From Mycobacterium sp. DL592 (GTDB taxonomy: Bacteria > Actinomycetota > Actinomycetes > Mycobacteriales > Mycobacteriaceae), in contig NZ_CP050192.1 of the NCBI RefSeq assembly GCF_011694515.1, forward strand, positions 1,017,650 through 1,081,649: a DNA stretch of 64,000 nucleotides, given 5' to 3'. Shown here piece by piece: positions 56,933-64,000 of the stretch. How positions within the stretch are numbered: the first letter of the stretch is position 1; each line of letters starts with the position of its first letter. The notes beneath the pieces are model-generated. The model did not search any database and had not been told where the DNA came from. It saw only the letters and a list, made by a program, of their open reading frames with translations. Both the position numbers and the translations under genes were made by a program.

Positions 56933-57862
56933 ATGATGCCCCCGTACTACGAGAGCAGGTTCATCCGCGCCAACCATCCCGAGCGGGCGCAGGCGGTGTG
57001 GCTGCGCTGGACGCTGCTCTATCCGCGGCCGGGCGAGCCGGTGGCCGACGTGTGGGTGATGGTCTTCGACCCCGACGGCGCCGGTAACCGCGCGCTCAAG
57101 CAGCCGCACCCGATCACCGCCGCCGACTACCGCAGCGAGCCGTGGTCGGCGCACATCGCCGACACCGCGATCGACGACCGGCGGGCCGTCGGGACGCTCG
57201 ACGGCGCGCAGTGGGACCTGGCGATCACGCCGGGGGAGGAGCCGGCGGTCAAGCTGCTATCCGACCGGTCCTATCGGGCGAAGTTCCCGACCGCCAAGAC
57301 CCAGGTGCGCCACCCGCTGGCGCACTTCGACGGCACAGTCACCCTTGGCGAGCCGGTGGCGCTGACGAACTGGACCGGCAGCGTCAACCACAACTGGGGC
57401 CGCAAGCACACCCCGGCCTACGCCTTCGGCCAGGTGTGCGGGTTCGACGGGCACCCGGCCTCGAGCCTGGAGATCGTCACCGCGCACGCTGCGCTCGGGC
57501 CGTTGCGGCTGCCCGCGGCCACCCTGTTCGTGCTGCGGCATGAGGGACGGGAGATCGCGGTGCGCTCCGTGCTGGATGCCCGCCACACCCACGGCAGCTA
57601 CGGGCCGTTCCGTTGGACGTTCGGGGGTCGCGCCGACGGCATCGAGATGCGCGGCGAGATCACCGCGAGAGGCACCGACGTGATCGGGCTGCGCTACACC
57701 GACACCGACAACACCGGCAAGTACTGCTACAACTCGGCGCTGGCGGACTGCCGGATCACATTGTCCGGCAGCGGCGTGGACACCGAGCTGACGGCGTCGC
57801 GGCGGGCGATGTTCGAGATCCTCACCGATGACCGCCACACCGCGGTGCCGATGCTGGCCTGA
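56933..57862 (+). CDS. Lipocalin-like beta-barrel protein (CrtC/AttH or tocopherol-cyclase-like)
   Basis: 309 residues from ATG 56933. Two beta-rich halves are separated near [18 protein letters not shown]; the segments [37 protein letters not shown] and [20 protein letters not shown] resemble twin-lipocalin hydratase/cyclase-like proteins. Family placement is tentative. It precedes a cytochrome P450 by 104 bases and could act on the same lipophilic substrate, as inference. Confidence 0.72.
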   Translation: MMPPYYESRFIRANHPERAQAVWLRWTLLYPRPGEPVADVWVMVFDPDGAGNRALKQPHPITAADYRSEPWSAHIADTAIDDRRAVGTLDGAQWDLAITPGEEPAVKLLSDRSYRAKFPTAKTQVRHPLAHFDGTVTLGEPVALTNWTGSVNHNWGRKHTPAYAFGQVCGFDGHPASSLEIVTAHAALGPLRLPAATLFVLRHEGREIAVRSVLDARHTHGSYGPFRWTFGGRADGIEMRGEITARGTDVIGLRYTDTDNTGKYCYNSALADCRITLSGSGVDTELTASRRAMFEILTDDRHTAVPMLA

Positions 57863-57966
57863 GCGAAATGAAGTAGTGGACCACTCTAGAGCGATCCGCC
57901 CGACGAACCGACCCTTGAAGCACGGTGCCGAGAGGGGTCGGCACCGGCAAGCGGAGGGAGTCGCTG

Positions 57967-59331
57967 ATGGTCGCCACCCGAGACGTCGTGGATGTGCAGA
58001 GTCTGCCGTTGGCGCCGGCGAACCCGTTGCCATGGCCGGAGAAGCTGCGTGCCCTGCGCACGTTCCACACCGGGTTCGAGAAACTGCGCGACGCGGGCGG
58101 CCCGGTGACGCGGCTGACACTGGGGCCCGCGTGGTTGATTCCGCCCATGGTCGTGGTGACCTCACCGCAGGGCGGACGCGACGTGCTGGGCCGCACCGAC
58201 GACTTCGTGGACAAGAACAGGGTTCACGAGGAGTTCCGTAACCTGTTGGGCGGTAACCTGTTCAGCTTCATGCACGACGATTGGCTGCCGCGCAGACGCA
58301 GCCTGCAGCACATCTTCACCAAACAGCACGTCCGCGTCTTCGGCGGCCACATGGCGCAGGCGGCACAGGCGATCTGCGATTCGTGGGTCGGCAGCGACAT
58401 CATCGACCTCGACCGCCAATGCCGACTGCTGACGCTGCGTGCACTGGGCCGCTCGGTGCTCGGTATCGACCTCGACCAGCGCAGCCAGGTGATCGCGGAC
58501 TCGTTGGGCACGGCCACCACCTACATCACCGACCGCGGCATGCGCCCGGTCAGCGCACCGGCGTGGCTGCCGACCCCCGCCCGCCGCCGGGCCCGCAAGG
58601 CGGCCAGGACCCTGCACGACCTCGCGATGGAGATTCTCACCGCCTGCCGGCGCGACCCAGGCCGCGATGCCCCGCTGATCAGGGCGCTGATGGACACGGT
58701 CGACCGCCAGACCGGCCTGCCGCTGTCCGACGACGCGATCTGCCAGGAGCTGATCCTGTTCATGCTCGCCGGACACGACACCACCTCGACCGCACTGACC
58801 TACTCGTTGTGGCAGCTGGGCCGGCACCGTGACCTTCAGGACCGGGTGCGCGCCGAAGTCGACGCGCTGGGCCACGACCGTCCGGCACCGGAGGACGCCG
58901 GGCACCTCACCTACACGGTGCAGGTGCTCCACGAGGCGTTGCGGCTGTGCCCGCCCGGCGCGGCGCTGGGGCGGACTGCCATGCGCGACATCGAGGTCGA
59001 CGGCTACCGCGTCACGGCGGGCACGATGCTCGGCTTCGGCGTCTGGGCCGTGCACCGTGACCCTGCGCTGTGGCCCGACCCGTTGGTGTTCGACCCCGAC
59101 CGGTTCACGCCCGAACGGATGAAGCAGCTCGACCGCTGGCAGTACTTGCCGTTCGGCGCCGGACCACGCTCGTGCATCGGCGACCACTTCGCCAAGCTGG
59201 AGGCGACTCTGGCACTGGCGACGATCATCAGTCGCTGCGAAATCGTCTCGCTCACCGACGACTTCCCGGTGACGGTTCCGTTCACCGCCGTCGCCGCCGC
59301 TCCGGTGCTGGCCCGCGTCGCCTCGCGGTAG
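57967..59331 (+). CDS. Cytochrome P450
   Basis: 454 residues from ATG 57967 with GGAGGGAG 7 bases upstream; the start at 57925 lacks support. P450 marks: I-helix AGHDTTSTALT, ExxR in LHEALRLCPP, PERF-type FDPDRFTPERM and the haem loop FGAGPRSCIGDHFAKLEAT with the Cys ligand. Soluble bacterial type needing ferredoxin partners, none of which lie nearby. Substrate unknown. The upstream gap holds an AGTGG-A-CCACT motif too short to call an operator. Confidence 0.93.
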   Translation: MVATRDVVDVQSLPLAPANPLPWPEKLRALRTFHTGFEKLRDAGGPVTRLTLGPAWLIPPMVVVTSPQGGRDVLGRTDDFVDKNRVHEEFRNLLGGNLFSFMHDDWLPRRRSLQHIFTKQHVRVFGGHMAQAAQAICDSWVGSDIIDLDRQCRLLTLRALGRSVLGIDLDQRSQVIADSLGTATTYITDRGMRPVSAPAWLPTPARRRARKAARTLHDLAMEILTACRRDPGRDAPLIRALMDTVDRQTGLPLSDDAICQELILFMLAGHDTTSTALTYSLWQLGRHRDLQDRVRAEVDALGHDRPAPEDAGHLTYTVQVLHEALRLCPPGAALGRTAMRDIEVDGYRVTAGTMLGFGVWAVHRDPALWPDPLVFDPDRFTPERMKQLDRWQYLPFGAGPRSCIGDHFAKLEATLALATIISRCEIVSLTDDFPVTVPFTAVAAAPVLARVASR

Positions 59332-59365
59332 CGTGATTCGACAGACGGTGAAGCGGTCGGCTGCA

Positions 59366-59371
59366 TAGACT
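59366..59371 (+). promoter_or_regulatory. -10 box of the LuxR-type regulator gene, leaderless type
   Basis: TAGACT ends 6 bases before GTG 59378 with no Shine-Dalgarno, so a leaderless transcript is expected. Confidence 0.55.
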
Positions 59372-59377
59372 TCCGTT

Positions 59378-61978
59378 GTGGGTGTGCTGAACTGGCCGTT
59401 TCTCGGACGAGAGAGCGAAGTCGCCCAGATCCAGACCGCATTGGCCGGACGGGGGCAGGGCTGTGGTGTCCTGTTGCTCGGCGACGCCGGGGTGGGCAAG
59501 ACCACCCTGGCCCGTGGCGTAACCCAGACCCTGCGCGCCGAAACCCATTGGGTGGCAGGCGCCGAGTCGGCCCGCGAGGTCCCGTTGGGGGCGTTCGCCC
59601 ACTTGCTGACACCACCGATGCCGAAAGACCCGGTTGCCTTGCTGGCCAACGCTTTCGAAGCGGTCCGGCGTCGCAAGATCGCCGTGATCGGAGTGGACGA
59701 CGTCCACCTCGTCGACCACCTGTCGGCGACCCTGCTGCACCAGCTGGCGGTGGAGGGGGCGGTGCGGATCCTGGCCACCGCGCGCGTCGGTGAGCCCGTC
59801 CCGGAGACCATCACGGCGCTGTGGAAGGACGGCTACCTCAGCCGCCTCGACGTCACCCCGTTCACCCGGGCCCAGGCGGTGGCCCTCATCGAGGCCGCGC
59901 TCGGCGGCCGCCTGGAACGCCTTTCCGCCGACCTGATCTGGCAGGCCTCCGGCGGCAACGCCTTGTTCGTGCGCCATTTCGTGGAGGGCGCCCTGGAGGC
60001 CGACACCCTGCGATCGGTCAACGGTGTCTGGCAGTTACGCGGGCAGGCCGCGGTCGGTTCCACGCTGGGCCCGCTGCTGAGCAGCCGGCTCGACCGGCTG
60101 CCGCCCGACGAGAAGCGCGCCCTGCACCTGTTGGCGTTCGCCGAACCGCTGCCGCTGGAGGTGCTCTCGGAGCTCGCCGACAGCGACACTCTGGAACGCG
60201 TCGAGCGCCGCGGACTGATCCGCATCGACGACAGCACCGGCCCCGTCGAGGTGTTCTTCACCCACGCCCTGATCGGCGAGGTCATCCGCACCGGACTGGG
60301 GCGGGTGGCGAGCCGGCGCCTGCAGTCGGAGTTGCTGGCGGCGATGCAGAACCACCCGCCGCGCACCCCTGCCGAACGCATCCGGCGTGCCGAGCTGGCA
60401 CTAGATGCCGATGCGCCCATCGATCTCACCGCGCTGATGCGCGCCGCCGAGGATGCCATCGCGCTGACCAACGTGACGGTCGCCGAGCGTCTGGCCCGTG
60501 CCGCGGTGAGCCGCGGCGGCGGTCTGCTGGCCAGTGAGCTGCTCGCCAGATCGCTGCTGTGGCAAGGGAAAGCGAACGAGTCCGAGGCCATTCTGGGATC
60601 GTTCGACCCGGACACCTTGACCGAGTTCGAGTTGACCCGCTGGGGCATCGCCCGCGTCGCCACCCTGCAGTGGTCGATCGGTGACGCCGCGGCCGCCGGT
60701 GAGATCCTGGCCATGTTGCAGCAGCGGGTCACCCACCCTGCGGCACGGCTGGTGGTCGACGGCCTGGCCGCGGCGCTGGCGGTACTCGACAGCCGGCTCG
60801 ACGAGGCCGCCGAGCGGGCCGAGCGGGTGCTCGCCGACCCGGCCGCACCGCCGATCGCGATCGGCTGGGCGGTGTTCGGCGGCACCATGGCCGCGGGGCT
60901 GGCCGGCCGTCGCGGCGACGCCGAGCGGCTGGCCGCGCGCGGACATCAGATCGCCGACAAGATCGACGGGCTGCTGCGTTTCCTGCTCGCGCTCGCCGAG
61001 GTGCGGGCGCTGACGCTTGGTGGCAGCTTCGCGGCCGCGCAGGACCGCTCCGGCGACATCGTGCGGATCACCTCATCGGGTCAGTTCCGGGGCCGGGCGA
61101 TGGCCAACGTGCTGGCCGCCACCGTCGAGTTTGGCCGCGGCGAGCTGGGTGTGGCGGCGTCGCGGCTGGAGGAGACGCTGGCCGCGCTCAGCGACGAGAC
61201 GGCGGCGTCGTGGAACATTCCCGCCCGGCTGCTGCTGGCCCAGTGCTATTGCGGGCTGGGTAGAGACGCCGACGCGGTGCCGTTGGTCGCCGAGCTTCGC
61301 GCACACGTCCGCAGCGGCGGAACGATGTTCGACCCGACGGTTCTCATCGTCGAAGCGTGGCTGTCGGCCGCCGAGGGTCATCTCACCGGCGCGGTCGAGA
61401 AGGCGGTGCGGGCTGCCGACGTCGCCGCGAAGACCGGCCAGCGGACCGTCGAGTTGCTGGCGCTGCATGCCGCGGCCCGGTTCGGCGACCGCGCCTGTCT
61501 GCGGCGGCTGATCGACGTCGCCGAGCTCATCGGCGGCCCGCTGGCCGCCGCGGACGCCGCACACGCCGCCGGACTGCTGAACAACGATGCCGCACAGGTG
61601 TATTCGGCCGCACACGACTTCGAGCGCAACGGCGCGCTGCTGTCGGCCGCCGATGCCGCCGCGCAGGCCTCGCGAATGTTCGACGCAGCGGGCAAGCGGC
61701 GGCAATCCCTGGAGGCCGCCGCCACCGCGGACCGGCTGGCCAAAGTCGGCGGCGGTCTCAAGACGCCTGCCCTGCGCGTCACCGCTCAGCCGCTTCCGCT
61801 TAGTGCGCGCGAAAGGGAGATCGCCAGCCTGGTCGCGCGCGGGCTGACCAACCGCGATATCGCCCAGCGGCTGGTGGTGTCCACCCGGACCGTCGAGGGC
61901 CATGTCTACCGAATGTTCAGCAAGCTCAACGTCACCGACCGCGAGGAGCTGGCGGCGCTGGTCCGCGGCAGCGACTGA
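59378..61978 (+). CDS. Large ATP-binding LuxR-family regulator (LAL type)
   Basis: 866 residues, GTG start. STAND-type AAA domain at the N-terminus with Walker A LLGDAGVGKTTLARG and Walker B KIAVIGVDDVHLVD, a long TPR-like helical middle (about 330-790), and a C-terminal LuxR HTH: LSAREREIASLVARGL, TNRDIAQRLVVSTRTVEGHV, FSKLNV. Such proteins activate catabolic or secondary-metabolism genes on ligand and ATP binding. The neighbouring P450 gene ends 46 bases upstream on the same strand and could be a target. Confidence 0.92.
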   Translation: MGVLNWPFLGRESEVAQIQTALAGRGQGCGVLLLGDAGVGKTTLARGVTQTLRAETHWVAGAESAREVPLGAFAHLLTPPMPKDPVALLANAFEAVRRRKIAVIGVDDVHLVDHLSATLLHQLAVEGAVRILATARVGEPVPETITALWKDGYLSRLDVTPFTRAQAVALIEAALGGRLERLSADLIWQASGGNALFVRHFVEGALEADTLRSVNGVWQLRGQAAVGSTLGPLLSSRLDRLPPDEKRALHLLAFAEPLPLEVLSELADSDTLERVERRGLIRIDDSTGPVEVFFTHALIGEVIRTGLGRVASRRLQSELLAAMQNHPPRTPAERIRRAELALDADAPIDLTALMRAAEDAIALTNVTVAERLARAAVSRGGGLLASELLARSLLWQGKANESEAILGSFDPDTLTEFELTRWGIARVATLQWSIGDAAAAGEILAMLQQRVTHPAARLVVDGLAAALAVLDSRLDEAAERAERVLADPAAPPIAIGWAVFGGTMAAGLAGRRGDAERLAARGHQIADKIDGLLRFLLALAEVRALTLGGSFAAAQDRSGDIVRITSSGQFRGRAMANVLAATVEFGRGELGVAASRLEETLAALSDETAASWNIPARLLLAQCYCGLGRDADAVPLVAELRAHVRSGGTMFDPTVLIVEAWLSAAEGHLTGAVEKAVRAADVAAKTGQRTVELLALHAAARFGDRACLRRLIDVAELIGGPLAAADAAHAAGLLNNDAAQVYSAAHDFERNGALLSAADAAAQASRMFDAAGKRRQSLEAAATADRLAKVGGGLKTPALRVTAQPLPLSAREREIASLVARGLTNRDIAQRLVVSTRTVEGHVYRMFSKLNVTDREELAALVRGSD

Positions 61979-62003
61979 CCGTCGCCCGTAGCAGACTGGG
62001 GGC

Positions 62004-62912
62004 ATGACCGTTCTTCTGGTGGGTAAGCCCGAACCGTCGCTGGCCGCCGAACTGTCGCAGCGGGACCCGCTGGCGCAGCCGCCTGCACACGACCCGCAGG
62101 CCGTCACCGTGATCCTGTCCTGCGGGCGCCCCGGGGTCGACGCCGACCTCATCGCGTCGCTGCCGAACCTGCAGGCGATCGTGAACTTCGGCGCCGGTGT
62201 CGACGCCATCGATCTCGAGGCCGCCGGCGCCCGCGGGATCGCGGTGAGCAACACCCCCGACGTCCTGACCGACACTGTCGCCGACGTCGCGGTCGGCCTG
62301 ATGCTCGACACGATGCGCGGACTGTCGGCCGCCGACCGCTACGTGCGCGCCGGAAACTGGCCGGCCCGCGGTCCGTACCGCTACACCCGCGACCTCAGCG
62401 GCAGCCGGGTCGGAATCCTCGGGCTGGGCCGCATCGGCTCGGCGATCGCCACCCGGCTGGCCGGATTCGACTGTGCCATCGCCTATCACAATAGGCGCGA
62501 GGTACCCGGCAGTCCGTTCCGCTACGCGGCCTCGGCGGTCGAGCTGGCTGGTTCCGTCGACGTGCTCGTGGTGGCCACCGCGGGCGGCCCGGACACCACC
62601 CGCCTCGTTGACCGCGCTGTTCTGGAAGCGCTTGGGCCGCAGGGCTTTCTGATCAACATCGCCCGCGGCAGCGTCGTCGACGAGGACGCTCTCGTGCAGC
62701 TGCTGGCCAACGGGGGACTGGCCGGTGCCGGGCTGGACGTCTTCGCCCACGAGCCGCAGGTTCCCGCGGCACTGTTCGAGTTGGACAACGTGGTGCTGCT
62801 GCCGCACGTCGGCAGCAACACCGCCCGGGCCCGAACCGCGATGGCGCGCTTGGCGTTACGCAACCTCGACGAGTGGCTGGTCCACCGGCGACTGCTCACG
62901 CCGGTCACCTAG
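62004..62912 (+). CDS. D-2-hydroxyacid dehydrogenase family protein
   Basis: 302 residues. NAD-binding GILGLGRIGSAIATRL, catalytic Arg in INIARGSVVDEDAL, Glu in LDVFAHEPQVP and His in LLPHVGSNTARA are all present, so it is probably active on a glyoxylate-, hydroxypyruvate- or related 2-ketoacid. The substrate loop is FGAGVDAIDL. It starts 25 bases after the regulator. The 3' end overlaps the convergent permease by 57 bases, unusually long. Confidence 0.92.
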   Translation: MTVLLVGKPEPSLAAELSQRDPLAQPPAHDPQAVTVILSCGRPGVDADLIASLPNLQAIVNFGAGVDAIDLEAAGARGIAVSNTPDVLTDTVADVAVGLMLDTMRGLSAADRYVRAGNWPARGPYRYTRDLSGSRVGILGLGRIGSAIATRLAGFDCAIAYHNRREVPGSPFRYAASAVELAGSVDVLVVATAGGPDTTRLVDRAVLEALGPQGFLINIARGSVVDEDALVQLLANGGLAGAGLDVFAHEPQVPAALFELDNVVLLPHVGSNTARARTAMARLALRNLDEWLVHRRLLTPVT

Positions 62913-64000
62913 GGCCCAGCCGGCCGCCACGTAGACCACCACCGCCAGCACCGCGGACCCGACGGTGCTCAGGTCCACGCCGCCGGCGATGTCGGCCAGC
63001 GGGCCGACGTACAGCGTGGTGTTGACCGCCAGGAAGCCGAACAGCGAGCCGGCCGCCCATGCCGCCACCGCCGGGATGTTCCAGCCGCCGGTGAACCAGT
63101 ACCGGCCGCCGCGGCGACCGTGGGCGAAGGCCTGCAGATCCACCGGGTCGTAGCCGATGCCGCGCATCCGCAGCGCGCCGACGGCCAGCACCGCCACCCA
63201 CGGCGTGATCACCGCGTTGAGCACGACCGTCATGGCGGTGACCGAGCCGACCGCGTCGAACACAAACACCCCGACGTAGAGCAGGACGATCGCGATCGCG
63301 GCGGTGATGATCGTGGTCTGGGTGCGCTTCAGTTGCGGCGCAATGCCTTCCAGGTCCAGCCCGCTGGCGTAGATGCACAGCACACCCTGGCTCAGCCCAC
63401 CCAGCAGTGAGATCACCACGATGGGCAGCACGTACCAGGCCGGGGCCGCGGTCACCAGGTCGTCGAGGTAGGAGTTGGTGGGGTTGGCGAAGCTCATCGC
63501 TGTGTAGGCGCCGAACATGCTCGGCAGCAGCACCCCGATGAACATGCCTGCGCCCAGTGCCAGGCAGATCTGCCGGTCGCTGAACCGCACCGCCGAGATG
63601 CGTCGGGTGTAGTCGCCGATGGTGGGGCCGTACGAGATCGGCGCCGCGGCGAACAGCACCGCGCACAGCGTCCACGTCGGCCAGAAGCTGCCCAGTGCGT
63701 ATTCGCCCGCGGTCGCGGTGGGGGTGAACCCGTCGGCGAAGGCGAACACGCCGGCGATCAACAGCGCACCCACGACCGGCACCACGATCTTCTGCATCGC
63801 CACGATGGTGGCGTGACCGTAGAGCGCGACGGTGACCATCAGGGCGGCGACGATCGCGTACCCGATCCCGCGCACCACGTCGGTCTCGGGTAGGCCGAAG
63901 ATCCGGTGAGCCGCCGCCACGAGGGCGTCACCACTGGTCCACACCGTCACCGCCGCGAACGCCAGCGCGATCGCCAGGGCCAGTCCGGATCCGATGAACC
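62856..64000 (-). CDS. NCS1-family cytosine/purine/allantoin permease, 5' end outside window
   Basis: The frame is open to base 64000, so the N-terminus lies beyond the window; 381 residues are visible. Ten or so transmembrane helices with NCS1 motifs (PISYGPTIGDYTRRIS, GAGMFIGVLLPSMFGAYTAM, GGLSQGVLCIYASGLDLEGI, GVDLSTVGSAVLAVVVYVAAG). It should import a nucleobase or related ring compound with H+ or Na+. Which substrate cannot be told from the visible part. Confidence 0.88.
   Translation of the reverse strand, partial: FIGSGLALAIALAFAAVTVWTSGDALVAAAHRIFGLPETDVVRGIGYAIVAALMVTVALYGHATIVAMQKIVVPVVGALLIAGVFAFADGFTPTATAGEYALGSFWPTWTLCAVLFAAAPISYGPTIGDYTRRISAVRFSDRQICLALGAGMFIGVLLPSMFGAYTAMSFANPTNSYLDDLVTAAPAWYVLPIVVISLLGGLSQGVLCIYASGLDLEGIAPQLKRTQTTIITAAIAIVLLYVGVFVFDAVGSVTAMTVVLNAVITPWVAVLAVGALRMRGIGYDPVDLQAFAHGRRGGRYWFTGGWNIPAVAAWAAGSLFGFLAVNTTLYVGPLADIAGGVDLSTVGSAVLAVVVYVAAGWALGDRREQSPVDQPLVEVA

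Noticed and set aside
57875..57885. AGTGG-A-CCACT palindrome before the P450 gene
   Set aside because: Arms are only 5 bases and no second copy is seen nearby, so it is not distinguishable from chance.

Overview
The window is chromosomal DNA from a mycobacterium, most likely a rapid-growing Mycolicibacterium. The GC content is high, GTG starts are common, and many genes have a TAnnnT -10 box 5 to 8 bases before the start codon, as in leaderless mycobacterial transcripts. Gene order from the left end to about 49.2 kb follows the Mycobacterium tuberculosis segment Rv1078 to Rv1112: metB, greA, mca, thioredoxin-fold protein, hemolysin III, short-chain Z-prenyl synthase, coaA, glyA, desA2, phoH2, deacetylase, fum, glpX, 3-beta-HSD, xseB, xseA, ispH, ychF. 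That comparison is from memory and was not searched. An arr gene at 49.6 kb also suits a fast grower.

Layout: 0-9 kb holds the metB/greA/mca housekeeping block. 9-13 kb holds one frameshifted glycine-rich PGRS-like secreted gene, at the locus where M. tuberculosis has PE_PGRS genes, but with a Sec signal in place of a PE domain. 13-15.6 kb holds coaA and a DUF885 peptidase. 15.7-20.8 kb is one 1704-residue secreted protein combining two pepsin-like aspartic protease modules, haemagglutinin-like beta repeats and right-handed beta-helix repeats. 20.8-31.3 kb carries glyA, desA2, a small phoAT-like ORF overlapping phoH2, a deacetylase, an antiporter, the fum-glpX operon and small enzymes. 31.3-37.2 kb has a diguanylate cyclase, an SOS-controlled 13E12/HNH gene and a metNIQ importer. 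37.2-43.9 kb has a secreted repeat protein, an AI-2E family membrane protein and a lipid/steroid group with two KstR-type operators. 43.9-49.6 kb is xseBA, ispH, a DUF6542-type protein, ychF and phnA.

49.6-64 kb looks accessory: arr (rifamycin ADP-ribosylation), an HxlR regulator divergent from a PPOX/YciI pair with a palindromic operator, a beta-lactamase-fold lipoprotein, a second diguanylate cyclase, a 45-codon ORF with its own terminator, an NlpC/P60-like protein, a class III nucleotide cyclase, a lipocalin-like protein, a cytochrome P450, a large LuxR-type ATPase regulator, a D-2-hydroxyacid dehydrogenase and a truncated NCS1 permease.

No rRNA, tRNA, CRISPR array, insertion sequence or prophage was seen. 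There is no gene-free stretch over 300 bases; the longest is the 252 bases upstream of greA.

The best candidates for new biology are the double-protease/beta-helix protein, the PE-less PGRS protein, the phoAT-like ORF and the operators at 33053, 41156, 42626, 43834 and 50587.
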